Shown here piece after piece: positions 13,432-24,274 of a DNA stretch of 64,000 bases. The notes under the pieces are model-generated. The model did not search any database, was not told where the DNA came from, and saw only the letters and a program-made list of their open reading frames with translations. The stretch spans positions 186,001-250,000 of the forward strand of contig RMBW01000012.1 of the NCBI GenBank assembly GCA_004009845.1. The letters run 5' to 3'. The DNA comes from Davidsoniella eucalypti. Taxonomy: Eukaryota; Ascomycota; Sordariomycetes; Microascales; Ceratocystidaceae. The position numbers were made by a program, and so were the translations under genes. The number at the start of each line of letters is the position of its first letter. Position 1 is the stretch's first letter.

Positions 13432-13767
13432 ATGATGTCCCTTCGTATCGCCGCCCAAGCTCCCAAGAGAGCCATCATGGCCAACATGACTCGTGCCATC
13501 AGCACGCAAGCTTCCCACCAAACCCAGCAGAAGAATGGTACGCCCACACCAAGTAAAACACACGTATTGTTTTTTTTCTTTTTCTATGAACTCACCATAC
13601 TGACAATGGGCGAGCAAAAAGGTCCCGAAGACACACTTCTCGGTGCCGACCGCTCCCATGCCCGGCCCGATAAAGTCGGCAAGGACACCACGAAGAAGAC
13701 TGGCAAGATGAAGTCTCGACAAAAGAGCCAGAAGTCTAAGCACGATGCCATCTACCAATCTGCTTAG
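13432..13767 (+). CDS. Small basic protein, possibly mitochondrial; two exons
   Basis: Exons are 13,432-13,537 and 13,622-13,767, giving 83 residues. I infer the 84-nt intron from its donor GTACGC, a long T tract, a TACTGAC branch-site match and an AAAAAG acceptor. It is a multiple of three and has no in-frame stop, so an unspliced message would add 28 residues. I prefer splicing because the retained part would insert a Phe run into an otherwise hydrophilic protein. The first 30 residues (MMSLRIAAQAPKRAIMANM...) carry Arg, Lys, Ala and Ser without acidic residues, as in mitochondrial presequences. The C-terminal half is strongly basic (KKTGKMKSRQKSQKSK). I do not recognise the family. An ATG at 13,405 is followed almost at once by a stop, so it is either a minimal upstream ORF or outside the message. 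Confidence 0.65.
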   Translation: MMSLRIAAQAPKRAIMANMTRAISTQASHQTQQKNGTPTPSKTHVLFFFFFYELTILTMGEQKGPEDTLLGADRSHARPDKVGKDTTKKTGKMKSRQKSQKSKHDAIYQSA

Positions 13768-14350
13768 CTGGGCGAAGAGGCGTCTTCTTTCTCCCAAGTG
13801 CCCCAAGGTTGTAGTAGATCTGAAATATAATATATATATACTATAGCACTCGTTTCTGGCGTGGCAATGCCACAGACAATACATGGCTACTCCAATTCTT
13901 CCATGACATAGTTGTTAGAGTTCTAGAGTTCGCAGTTACTATCTTGTTCATTTGTTGTAGACTCTCAATGGAATCGTAGTTTTTATTGGAGGCCAATCTT
14001 GGAGGCAAGTAGAAATATGCATGTAGCTTTAGATTCAATGCAGCTCTTCATCTCAGCAAAGGACGGACGGCCTTGCACCAAAACGCCAATCCGAAGAATA
14101 AGAATGGCCCGAGGTAGATTAACATCTGCCTGAATTTCGGACTATGCTGGGTTTGGATACTGGACAGAGTCTTCAAGTTAACTTTTATGATAAAACCATT
14201 CCGAAGGGGTCCTTGTGCTGCTGTTGAGTGGGAGGCTTCTCTCTAAATATATATGTTCGAACTGGTCATGGTACTCCGCCAAATCGGGCTCCCGGAGTCC
14301 GGCCGAGATTTCTATAATTAGAACAATACCATTGCCATACATCATGAATA

Positions 14351-14445
14351 GGACCGATGGTGTAGTTGGTTATCACGTTTGTCTAACACTTCATCTCCGA
14401 ATGAATGGACACAAAAGGTCGGCGGTTCAAGTCCGCCTCGGTTCA
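14351..14445 (+). tRNA. tRNA-Val (anticodon AAC) with a 21-nt intron
   Basis: The seven-base acceptor strands GGACCGA and TCGGTTC pair, with one G-T wobble, followed by discriminator A. The D arm reads GTGTAGTTGGTTATCAC, matching eukaryotic tRNA-Val. The anticodon stem TTTGT/ACAAA encloses loop CTAACA..C with anticodon AAC at 14,385-14,387. The T arm is GGCGG-TTCAAGT-CCGCC. An intron of about 21 nt (near 14,389-14,409) interrupts the loop just after position 37, the canonical place, leaving a 74-nt mature tRNA before CCA addition. A run of five T at 14,447-14,451 is the expected Pol III terminator. Confidence 0.93.
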
Positions 14446-14446
14446 C

Positions 14447-14451
14447 TTTTT
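14447..14451 (+). terminator. Pol III terminator of tRNA-Val
   Basis: Five consecutive T begin two bases after the tRNA discriminator base, the usual Pol III stop signal. Confidence 0.7.
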
Positions 14452-14849
14452 GCGTTTCCTAAACGGACTATCCGGCCGGCCGGCTAGCGGTCCCGTCCGT
14501 CTCCGTGTGTTTTTTTCTTTTTCTTTCTTTCTCCATGTCATATTTCAATATAGATAAAATGAAAATCGAGAAAGGCTCTTTTTTTCTTTCTTTCTTTCTT
14601 CTAGAAAAAAGATGTTATAAACAATATTACCGTCCAAACAAATCCCCCAATGATATTTCAAAAAAAACCCGAAAATCAAAAAGAATAACCTGTACCGTGA
14701 CCCAAGATCTAAAACAATGACGATGAGTGAAAATTTGAAAAAAAAAACTAACATGAAGGATGTGACAGACTCCATGTCTGCGCATGACAGAAGACAAAAG
14801 AAGAGATAAAAGAAATATACCAAGAATGAAAACCCACGTATACCTATCC

Positions 14850-17800
14850 TCACGCAGCGGAAGTTTCCGTTCCTCGACGTACACGTCCTCCGACCAGACC
14901 ACGTCTATTGCGACCTGTTCTTCCACGACCAAGCCAGTTCAATTTCAAGAGTCTGGAAAGCTCTCGCATCTTCTCACTGCCTTCATCGCGTGCGGAAGCT
15001 CCGCCAACACCGACACTGCTAAGAACGCTCATACATTGTAGCATGCGTCCGACTAGCTCAGTGACTTGTTTCGAATCTTCAACGTTTTGCTCACGTAGCG
15101 ATCCGAGACTAGTAATGCTAGGGGCACCACCGCCGCCGCCGCCGCCGCCGACACTGTTTCCATTACCGTTGCTGATCACGGATGTCCCGTTGCCGCCGAA
15201 GGAGTTGCTGATGTTCAAGTGAAGACTACTTGGTGTGAACGGCCGGAACGCACCGTCAGATAGGTTGCTTCCGTACGATACATTAGAGATAGCACGGCTC
15301 CGTGTACCAACACTACCGGACCCTCCTCCTCCACCACCACCAGTGCCTACACCAGTAGCGCCACCGTATTCGCTCATTAGTGTTGTTCCCGAGCTGGTAA
15401 AACTAGAAAATGCCAGATCTAAGCCAGCACTAGCAGCAGTCCCAGGCCGGGCGAAACTGGCAAAGTCTGATGGCCGCGCAAAGCTTGAAAAGGAGTCGGC
15501 AGGACTGGCCGATAGGGCTGATATTCCAGCAGTGGTTTCCGGTGAAGGCGAGGTAAGGGCCATATTGGCTAGAGATATAGGCAAAAATTCGAGAGATAGT
15601 CGTGAGAAGATAGTCTTCAGAGTGTCGTAACGTGGTAGCACGACGATATCGCGATATGCCGTTAGGACAAGCCGGCGTATATTCAACGGACTTGACATAG
15701 GCGTCGCCGAGCCTTCCGATACCGCAGCCACTGCGCCCCAAAATTCACGTGCCTGGTCTGGAGAAAGAAGGGTTCCGTTACCCGAGAACTCGAGATCAAG
15801 CGGCAGGAACACGGCCTGGAGATATGGCAAAGCACTCGTAAAAGTGAACATCCAGAATTCCACCAATTTTGGAATCGTACGGTCTTCTGGCGTTTGGCGC
15901 ATGGCCCGGTCTAGACCTTGGAACCCAGATCGTAGAAGCTCCTTGATATCTTCTAGCACCTGTGATGGAGTACCTTTACTAACGCACAACTGTAAATGAT
16001 ACATGACTATACGATTCAGATCTTCAATGGCCACTCGAATCTCTTCAGCTTCGAAGAGCATAATGATCTTGCTACGTAGATAAGGCCATGCGTCTTCTGG
16101 TCCCAACGCACTCAATGTTGTTAGCTTGACTTCTTGCATGTCCGCATGGATAGTTGCCAGAACTGAAGGTGGTAGATCAGTTCCGATGGTCCCATCGAGG
16201 TCATGGAGAAGTTTGCTGTCCGCCTTCTCCGCCTTTTTATCCTTGCGGCTAGCACTGTGGTTTTTGAAGGCCGAGCTACTTGATGCCGGGCTGGTCTGGT
16301 GGAAATTATACAAGGAGGAGGCCGAGCCCTTGGTACTACTAGCTGAAGATGCCAGGTGGTATTCATCCTTGAGCTTTTGCTTCTGGCGAGAAAGAAAATG
16401 ATGCTTCTTCTCCTTGTCCTTGTCCCGGTCTTTGTCCTTTTCTCGATCCTTGTCAGTTCCAATACTATCCTGGGGTCGGATTGTCGCGGAGGACGAGTTT
16501 GTATGTAGATACATAGAACTAGCCGAGGAACTTGCTGCTGCTCCTCCCATAGCGCTAGGCCCCGATTCATTGGCTAGATTTGTGGTGCTGTAGTTCCCAC
16601 GTTGCAGTGCGCTGAATGCGCTGCCAATCTTGCCTGGGCTTGGTAGACCCCGATCTTTCGTGTCCTTGATGCCGATCTTGCCGGGACGAGAGAACAACTT
16701 GCGAGACTTTTCTTTCTTCTCTGGGACGCTTTGCACAGACGCCGGTGCCGTCTGTTGGTATTGCAAATGAGGCGTCGGATGCTGTGTCTGAGCATGTGGT
16801 AATGGCGCAATCACCGTAGGCGGTCCAGGATTAGTCGATGCCGAAGACACATTGGTATGGACACGGGGAAATACTGCATTTGCTGCCGTAGCAGCGGCCG
16901 TAGCACTCAAAAGGCCGTTGTTAAGCGCTAAGGGGCCATCACGAGGGCCGCTTGCCTCTGTAAGACTGAGCATGGGCGGCGATAGCGGGCCTCCGGTAAC
17001 ACGAGCACGGAACGCTGCTTCCTCGCCAGGCGCCGGGACAGTTTGGCTGCGCTGCCGCGAATGGACGGCCTGGGAGGAAGATCCCGAGCCGCTAAAGAGT
17101 GCCTGGTGCTGGAGAACAGCCGTCTGGGCCGCTATCTGGCTGGCCGACAATGCGAATTTTGACGGCACGTGGCCATGACTATGGAGACCGGAGGAGGAGG
17201 AAGTGCCCGATGGGCTAGGCGATGTGTTCGGCGCGTTGCCTGGGAAATGGCTGCCCATTGCACTACTCGTGGCGCTATTGGCGTTACTATGGGACGAAGA
17301 GAAGGTCGGGAAGTTTGACGCCGACGAGGCAGAGCGCGCAGTAGCGCTAGGCGGCCCAGGGCTGGTACTGAGTCCAAAGCCGGCAGACGACGCTGCAGAG
17401 CCCAGCAACGAAGCGTCCTGGGGTGTGCGTCCGAGCGGAGACGGGCGAGAAAAATTGTAGGCGGGCTGGGCCGACAGCGGCGGGGTTTGCGCCTGCTGAG
17501 ACGGGCCGCCGTTATTGCTGCTGCTATTGCTGCTGCTATTGCTGTAGTAGAAGGCAGCGGGCGGGCGCGGATACGGCAGATCCAGAGATGCGGCACGTGT
17601 GGCGATAGTGGGCTCTTCGCGGGGTTCTGGGGCCGCTATACTGGCTGATATAGTGGTGTGTGCACTGGACGGCGAGGGGCTGGATAGGTTGGAGTTCCCG
17701 GTGTTCGATGGCTGCACGAACGGCAGCGACAGATTGGGCCGTGATGACGACGACGAGGATGCCGCACTGAAACTCGTGTTGTTGATGCGGAGTGCAGCCT

Positions 17801-17852
17801 CTTCGATTGAGCCTGCAGCCGCCTGTGAGGCTGATGGTCGCCGTGGCTGCAT
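14850..17852 (-). CDS. HbrB/Bit61-type TORC2 subunit
   Basis: This single long exon encodes 1,000 residues from the ATG at 17,852 (MQPRRPSASQ); the frame stays open further upstream but without an ATG. The first 540 residues are low complexity (Ser, Ala, Pro, Asn, Gln runs), with a Lys/Asp/Arg-rich patch around 475-490. The conserved region starts near residue 549 (LLHDLDGTIGTDLPPSVL) and runs to about 770, including DIKELLRSGFQGLDRAM, FWMFTFTSALPYLQAVFLPLD and LVLTAYRDIVVLPRYD. A second conserved helix, near 920-945, reads VTELVGRMLQCMSVL. These match the HbrB/PRR5/Bit61 family, a TORC2 component acting at the plasma membrane on Ypk/AGC kinases, actin and polarity; the Aspergillus founding member affects branching. 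Gly runs near residues 840-910 come from GCC/CCA repeats. The gene is divergent from GON7. Confidence 0.88.
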   Translation of the reverse strand: MQPRRPSASQAAAGSIEEAALRINNTSFSAASSSSSSRPNLSLPFVQPSNTGNSNLSSPSPSSAHTTISASIAAPEPREEPTIATRAASLDLPYPRPPAAFYYSNSSSNSSSNNGGPSQQAQTPPLSAQPAYNFSRPSPLGRTPQDASLLGSAASSAGFGLSTSPGPPSATARSASSASNFPTFSSSHSNANSATSSAMGSHFPGNAPNTSPSPSGTSSSSGLHSHGHVPSKFALSASQIAAQTAVLQHQALFSGSGSSSQAVHSRQRSQTVPAPGEEAAFRARVTGGPLSPPMLSLTEASGPRDGPLALNNGLLSATAAATAANAVFPRVHTNVSSASTNPGPPTVIAPLPHAQTQHPTPHLQYQQTAPASVQSVPEKKEKSRKLFSRPGKIGIKDTKDRGLPSPGKIGSAFSALQRGNYSTTNLANESGPSAMGGAAASSSASSMYLHTNSSSATIRPQDSIGTDKDREKDKDRDKDKEKKHHFLSRQKQKLKDEYHLASSASSTKGSASSLYNFHQTSPASSSSAFKNHSASRKDKKAEKADSKLLHDLDGTIGTDLPPSVLATIHADMQEVKLTTLSALGPEDAWPYLRSKIIMLFEAEEIRVAIEDLNRIVMYHLQLCVSKGTPSQVLEDIKELLRSGFQGLDRAMRQTPEDRTIPKLVEFWMFTFTSALPYLQAVFLPLDLEFSGNGTLLSPDQAREFWGAVAAVSEGSATPMSSPLNIRRLVLTAYRDIVVLPRYDTLKTIFSRLSLEFLPISLANMALTSPSPETTAGISALSASPADSFSSFARPSDFASFARPGTAASAGLDLAFSSFTSSGTTLMSEYGGATGVGTGGGGGGGSGSVGTRSRAISNVSYGSNLSDGAFRPFTPSSLHLNISNSFGGNGTSVISNGNGNSVGGGGGGGGAPSITSLGSLREQNVEDSKQVTELVGRMLQCMSVLSSVGVGGASARDEGSEKMRELSRLLKLNWLGRGRTGRNRRGLVGGRVRRGTETSAA

Positions 17853-18970
17853 GTTTGCTATGTAATCAAACCGCAGATAGCAAATGCAGATGTCTATCTT
17901 TGTCTTGGCCTCAATGTTGACGCTCCTATCTATGAGTTCTTCAGGCACTACTACAGGCACATTTGTTCGTAGGTACAAAAATACAGGCGATGCAACAGAC
18001 CAAGCAGAGTAATAGAGTGCGGGATATACTGACGGCAGTCGCAATAGAAGCCAATTCAGGCAACTTATAGAGCTAACTAGTTGTAGTCAACTAATCGTAG
18101 CTAGCTGGGCCTAGAGGGGCAAATGCCACACCACGGCCTGGGATGCCTTTTTCTAGGCGTGAGATTTAGGCTTGAGAACCAGTAAATGATGCCGCGGTTG
18201 GTACTGTATAGGCCTACGGATATAATGTGGTTGGTGCCGTTTCAAGCGCTCTATCCAGAAGCCAGTCCGTTTAAGGAGAACTGTGGTAGGCTCTTGTGAC
18301 ACGTTTGTGCTATTTCGAATTTTGGGTGGTCCGGCTGCCGTATATATGGTAAGTGCGTAAGTGTATATCGATATCGCTCCTTTGCTGTATTTCTCAGAGG
18401 GTTTTCCTAGGGGTTAAAAGGCTTGACGATGGTCGTCTCAGTCGTTGTGATATCGCTCGAGGGGGAAGATTATCGAGGTTCTCTTTCTCTGGAATTCAAA
18501 GGGAAAAAAATCAGAAGCAGTAGAAGTACAGAAACATCGAATCTGTTACATCTTCAATACAGCCTAACATTGCTCAACAATGCTTTCCGAACAAAGAAAA
18601 AGACTAAAGTAAAAAAAGATGGCTAAGATCGTTTTCTCAGGAGCTCGAAGAAGCTTATTTTTGTAGTTGTCAATGTCGTGGCAAGGCTGAGCTCGGGCTA
18701 AAAATTCCCAAAAACAAGTTCAAACCTAAGTCGATCTAAATGCATGCAACTTATTATTTGCCGGGCGATTTGCACCGATCGCTAATGACGTCGCCTCGAG
18801 GCCGACTAGGGTTAATAGGGTTATAATACCCATGAGCCGCCCCGCCAACTACTGTGATTTTACTTCTAGGGTCACTAAGAAAGCTTTTCCTATTCTGTTT
18901 GTTTTCAGCTTCATGACCTAAAAGGCTCATATTCCATTCACCTTTGCAAAACTGCTAAACACCCGCCGCA
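17853..18970. promoter_or_regulatory. Divergent intergenic region between HbrB and GON7
   Basis: These 1.1 kb separate two outward-facing start codons and must carry both promoters. On the GON7 side lies a double telobox-like motif (18,807-18,823) and, just upstream, TGACGTCG, which resembles a CREB/ATF-type site. On the HbrB side the reading frame continues about 190 bp upstream of the ATG without an alternative ATG. No further gene is visible. Confidence 0.55.
18807..18823 (+). promoter_or_regulatory. Double telobox-like motif upstream of GON7
   Basis: The sequence TAGGGTTAATAGGGTTA holds two TAGGGTT units about 150 bp before the GON7 ATG. TTAGGG-type boxes are bound in fungi by Myb-domain proteins such as Tbf1/Tay1, which act as general promoter factors. 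Binding here is inferred from the motif alone. Confidence 0.45.
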
Positions 18971-19234
18971 ATGCCTGAGATCTCGGCGTCTTACTCGTCG
19001 CCCACCAACGCGGCCTTTGCCCTCTCAAAAACCCTCGAGGCTCCTGCTACCGCTTCCGTTTCCGAGAAGGTTTCCTATCTAGCCTCTCTACGCAACTCCG
19101 TGACTGCTCTACAGGCCGACATCAACAAGGAGTTGACGGCCCGTATGGAGGAGGATAATCTCAGGGCTGGTGTCGCAGTTGAGGATACCAAGGAAGAAGA
19201 TAACTACGGCGAAGAGCTGCAGGAAGAGGACTAA
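18971..19234 (+). CDS. GON7: EKC/KEOPS complex subunit Gon7
   Basis: This single exon encodes 87 residues. The N-terminal part (YSSPTNAAFAL) is followed by a helix (VSYLASLRNSVTALQADINKELTARMEEDNL) and an acidic tail ending NYGEELQEED. The order of a short N-terminus, the YLxSLRxSVTxLQxxINxxLTxRMEED helix and an acidic NYGEE tail matches fungal Gon7. Gon7 is the small subunit that binds Kae1/Pcc1 in the KEOPS complex, which makes the t6A modification on tRNAs decoding ANN codons and affects telomere upkeep and transcription. The length is normal for the family. The gene converges with VPS39, with about 190 bp between the stop codons. Confidence 0.88.
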   Translation: MPEISASYSSPTNAAFALSKTLEAPATASVSEKVSYLASLRNSVTALQADINKELTARMEEDNLRAGVAVEDTKEEDNYGEELQEED

Positions 19235-19426
19235 GCCAGCACTGCTCTACTTTGATTTCGGGCATGCGTTACGATTGCCATTCATATCGAATACCTCAAT
19301 ATCTCACTGCCATAACGCCATACGACTATCATTATTATATACATAAACTAATAAAAAAATCTTTGGACGAAAGTATGGGATTCAGAACAAATGGGCGTAG
19401 CTTCTAGCATTTTATGCACCGTCTAC

Positions 19427-22400
19427 TTACGCTACACTACGACGTCCCCATCCAGATGCTTGAGTTCTGCTTTCAGGTCTAGATATCGTGCTAGAAATGC
19501 TTCCTGCCGCATTAGCTACCCCCTGTGCCCGTCCTAGACAGCCATAATGCACGACGTTGTTGTCTGGGAGAACCGAAACAACACTGCCTCCCAAGCGCTT
19601 GTGGCAAACACCGCAGAGCTTCTCATCCGTAACGACTACACGACGGTTCCGGCCCGCAAAGGCACCTGGAACATCGTCTCCTAATAGCAGCTGGCTTTGG
19701 CTGTTGATGAGCTCTGCTGCTCGCAAGCCGGCAACGATACGGGCTTGGTTGACTTGACTCGTCGACGTTCGCATGCGGCCCCGGAAGTATGCCTCTAGGT
19801 CGCGGACAGCAAGGCTATCAGGGATCAAAGCTAGCGTTGACTCGGCTGGGAGACGAGCGCCGTGACGCGAAAGAAGCGCAAGAGCTGGTGGAAGCTTCCG
19901 CTGGTACGGGCTTGGCGGGTTCACATATAGAGCAAGTAGCGTGTGGTATATAGACAGCTTGTTCTCGTCACTAGAACCGTCCGCCGATGAGGGTCGAGAT
20001 GCTGAAATTGCAGACAGAGCCAGTGTCTGTGCTTTGTGTACTTGATTGCAGTATCTGGTGGTTAAATAGATAGTTAGCTTCTGTACAAATAAAATTTGCC
20101 AAGTCAAGAACTGGTACATACTCTTCAGCCTTGGCATAGTTCTCCATCTTGAAGGCATATATCTCAAGGGCTTGCTTGTGGTTGCCCATCAAGCTAAGAA
20201 CTGCAGCTTGGGCCTCATAAAATGCCGGTTCTAGATATATATTGTCAGTCAAATGTACTTGATAGATAACTCGTGTTGACAATCTTACCGTCTCGTGGAA
20301 TTATCGTGAACGCTCGACTGAGACTGTACTGTCGACTTTCTCGCAAAAACTTGACAAAACGCTCCATCATGTTCTCCCAGTCGTCATTTCGCGGTTTTTC
20401 CTTAAGGTAGCCGATGAAAAGCTCTACCAACCGGTTGTGGAAATCTGGTGTCAAATCGTTCAACTCTTGAATGATATGTTCAAGATACTGTATCTCGAGA
20501 ACTGCATCTATATCGCGAAGGTAGTGCACAATGATGTCGCGAGGCATCGTTTCCGCGTTCTCGGTATCACCAACGAATATCTCCATGGCTTCAGTTGGAT
20601 TGGCCTCGATCGTCCAGCGTGCATATTCTAGTACCAGATCTAGATGCACAGGAGATAGCCCCGAGAGATAGCGTATCGTACGGCTAGGCCCATGTAGTGT
20701 TGGTGCCGCTATATCAGGCTCTTTGCCACTTCCAAACTTCTTTAGAAGTGCAAGTGCTTGCGCATGGAGCTTCTTGCCATAGAAGAAATCTACAAGCTCG
20801 TTGTAACGACTGTGTTCTAGGAGCTTCTCATTGACAACGTCGGGGTCACAGAAGTTGGGGATTCGGAACAATGAGCCTGCAAGAGTTGGCCGAGAGAACA
20901 TGTATGCCCGGAATAGAGTCGTATCAACTAGAGAAAATGTTTCGCGGAGTTGCTTCTCAAGTTCAGCATCTGTATCTCCACGGATAGTCCTCTTCAAGGT
21001 TTGTTCTGCAGCAGTGCCTTTTTCTCTCGGCTTGAGCTTTCCAGTAGCAGGGTCAATAACCCGCTGGAGACGAGCTCGTGTGCCTGCAAGATAACTGTTG
21101 AGTTCAAGTACTGCGTTTGTCAAGTCTTTCTTGTCGAGAAGATCGAGTTTCTTGGTTCTCTTGGGCTTTGGCTTTATGCTGACAGTCTCGCTAACTTCGC
21201 TGGGCGTGATTGAAGGCGCCGAAGAGGCCGTGTCTGAGGACTTGTTCTGTCCCATAAACATGCGGACGAACCCGCCAGTACTGCCGTTGGGGTTCTGAGG
21301 AGTAGAAGGCCTTGAGCCGTTAGTAGCCTGTATAGAGGATATGGGGGCAACAGGTGCCTCTATTATTGTTGGACCGTTCGTGCTTTCGCTTGCTCTTCCC
21401 TCACTCTCATCGACCTGGCTCTCTTCTGGCTCGGACTCGTCTGATTGAAGTTCTGGCCACTCAGAGTAGTTTCCTACAATTGAGGGAGGGAATAGCTTTA
21501 GTACTCTTTCTGGGGGTGCGTTGACATCGTCCTCGTTGAAGAGATCAAGCGCATCTCGGTACTTCTTTTGCCGGAAGAGGACCTCTGCTTTACGCATCTT
21601 GGCTTCTCTTAAACTGCCATCCTTATCTTTAAGCAGAGCATCTTCGAGCATGTTCAGCACACTGACAGCCTCGTCATAATGGCCTGACTCTACTAGCTCT
21701 GATATCTGGGAGTCGTAGTCAGTAGCATCCATAGTCCACACACTACGCTCGCTGGAGATGTGAAAGCCCTTGCCAGCATGGGCTAGACTGACAGTTGGTG
21801 GTGGGAAGTGAAGCTGGGCAGCACCTGGAAGTAGTATAGTTTGTAGCAGAGAAAGGGTATCGGGATTTCTGACTTCGAGGACGCCTTTAGTTGGAGGTTG
21901 TAGAGCAAGTAGATATGGGTAGGAGTATCCGATGGACTCGGGAGCGGTCTGCCAAGGTATTTGGCGTTTATGTTGTGCCTGGCCTTCGTCGTCGATGAAG
22001 AGCGTATTGATGTCCTTTGCTAGTAGTAGCTCGTTCTGCCCAAGCTTTGCAGACAGCGGCTTCGGCATATAACTGCCCAGACCCATGTAGCCCATGCTTG
22101 CAGTACCCATAGCACCGAAGCGACCTTGGCCACTGGCTGAGCCGTTAGTAATGCCGGGGTTTGTGATTTCCTCGATGTTCTGAGACACGACATCGACGAG
22201 CGAGTAGTTGGAGTTCATGCCAACGATGAGACTGGTGGCGTTTGCCCAAGTAATGGTGCGAATGCTTTCTGGGAGTATGATTTCGGTGGCATCGGCACTG
22301 AGCTCGCTTTCGTGCCAGTCCCAGAGCAAGAGCCGCCGCTTTACCGCAACAGCCAAGCGGCTGATGATCTCTGGGATACCGGACGCGGGGTCCTTGACGA

Positions 22401-22920
22401 TATTGGATGTGGTGGCGAAGCAAGTCGCATTCTTGGTTCGAGTCAGAGTCTGCATAAGCTCGTAGGTCTGGAGGTCATATAGCGAGACATGATAATTCGA
22501 CAACGAAACTAGTGTGTTTGCCTCCTTGATGATGGCAAGTTGCTCGACAGCTCGCGTAGAGAACTTTTCGACTTCGCGGAGTAGATCTGAGGATTTTTGC
22601 CTGGGCGGGACGGCGGAAGGCGTGGCCGGAGAGTCAGGAAACGAGGCCGAGATAGGAGCTTCTCCGCCATGGTTCAAGTCGACGACGGTATTGTCGTCTG
22701 AGACGGGCTGGATTTCATTGACGCGGTAGACTCGGAGGATGCCAGTGTTGAGGCCAACGAGCACACGGTCACCTAGATTCCGGTCGTGGGTTAGCTTAGG
22801 GCTCTCCTCTCAAGGCTATAAGGCAGCGGTGCAAGTACCGTATGCGAGCACACTCTCGATCTTGGACTTGTCCCGTTGTCTGAGCTCGATAATGGGCCGG
22901 GCAGTGAATGCGGAAAGCAT
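19427..22920 (-). CDS. VPS39: HOPS/CORVET-type tethering subunit Vps39/Vam6; four exons
   Basis: Minus-strand exons are 22,920-22,839, 22,772-20,289, 20,230-20,122 and 20,054-19,427, with introns of 66, 58 and 67 nt (donors GTACTT, GTAAGA, GTATGT); the joined frame encodes 1,100 residues. Exon 1 (MLSAFTARPIIELRQRDKSK) opens a CNH-like citron-homology beta-propeller, with LLVG-type GDRVLVGLNTGILRVYRVNE and later LLLWDWHESEL. The middle is the helical clathrin-type repeat region (YDEAVSVLNMLEDALL, RYNELVDFFYGKKLHAQALALLKKFG, DLVLEYARWTIEANP). The C-terminus carries the Vps39 zinc-finger-like motif CGVCHKRLGGSVVSVLP..VVHYGC. Vam6/Vps39 joins HOPS to Rab7/Ypt7 and drives vacuole and late-endosome fusion. 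The linker between propeller and repeats has low-complexity Ser/Glu/Pro patches. It converges with GON7 and is divergent from the AMA1-like gene. Confidence 0.93.
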
Positions 22921-24274
22921 CGCGACAGCCAGCCCGGGAACTCAATAGAGCTCCTAGTAATACTATTGCATGCACTTATCACAAGACAGAACGGACAGTC
23001 GCAAAGATCGGATGCGACTAGCCAAAGGCGCTGTCCAAAAAGATCGCGCCTATGGTGTGGCGCTCACTGCAGAGGGCAGAAAGAGAGCTTTGTTATCGAT
23101 ATCGTCGATGAATGAACGCTGTGCTGGATGGAGATGGCAAAATCGCAAGGCGGTGTGGCCGGGTTATCGTCGATGGAAAGATGCCCAAGATGAAAGCGCA
23201 GGCAAGGCTCGATTCAGTTATTGAGTGACTACAGCCAGATAAAAATCGGGAGACTGCATTAATCGTTGTGATGGATGCTGGCTGTAACAATATGCAGACC
23301 AACTCACTTTCAACCAAATAACAAGCCAGGCCCAATTGAGAGCCAGCCACGCTGACGGCATTTTGGGGCTACGCCCCGCCAGTGTCAATACACCGTTAAG
23401 CGCATATGCCTTGCTACTGATCGTTATACTAAGACATCTGCAACCAGCAAGTCAGCTCCACTGCAGATCTTCTTTACATGGACTAACACCCAAATGCCCA
23501 AATAGGGTAAACAACTATCATCGCAGTTTCAAGTCCTAGACCACGGCTTTAGCATCGCGCAATTCTCAGCTCTCTCTGGTTTCTCTCTACATTGTTTTTG
23601 TGTGGCTAGTCTCTCTACGTCTGACTTCAATATGTATCAAGCCACAATAATGCAAATAATGGCTTCTGCCGCTGTCTATAAACCATCTTTGACATCACCA
23701 CGGAAGGTGCGATGATATTCCCCGCTCTAACCTCCTTATGTCAGCCGTGCCTTCACATTTAATGACCAGCTCAAATCCTGCGTGTCTTTTGTCGTTTTGA
23801 TTCATTCTTTCTCCCTATTGATTCTTTTGGTCTTCATCGCCAAACTCCGGTTCCATCGCATCTTCGAGTCGTCTCCATCCTGCTAGTCGGAACGACAGCT
23901 TCAGTGTCCATCGGCTTCTCGTTTCAGGTGCTGGGCTCCGGGTCGCGCTTTGCTGGTCTTACAACCGGAATCTCATCATTATCTTGTTTACTAGCATAAT
24001 CCAAAAGAGTTGGCCACCCAATCTGGCAAACAATCGATATCTTTAGAACACCGTTGTGTGTTTGGTGTCAAGTGGCCTAGCTTTCAGCTACCGCTTTACT
24101 TCTTATATCTTCTTAATCCAACGGGCTTTCCAGAACTGCAGCGCCAGTTTTGGGCTCTGTTAGGATATCATTATATCTCCGTCAACGTGATACCGTTGGC
24201 ACACCATACCGGGTGCGTTGGATTGGCCGTGTTTTCTTGCTCTCGATAGTCACTGTCATCGTCTTGTCGCCGCA
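22921..24274. promoter_or_regulatory. Divergent intergenic region between VPS39 and the AMA1-like gene
   Basis: These 1.35 kb contain no supported gene. They hold a perfect small hairpin, GGGGC-TAC-GCCCC, near 23,364-23,376 and one TAGGGTAA motif at 23,503-23,510. The part nearer 24,274 has a T/C-rich patch around 23,800. The region must supply the promoters of both genes. Confidence 0.5.

Larger units (their letters stand above)
13768..14849. other. Spacer holding tRNA-Val
   Basis: Apart from the tRNA-Val gene at 14,351-14,445, nothing coding is visible. The part from about 14,500 to 14,760 is A/T-rich with repeated TTTC and AAAA tracts and borders the 3' end of the convergent HbrB gene. 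Confidence 0.6.
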
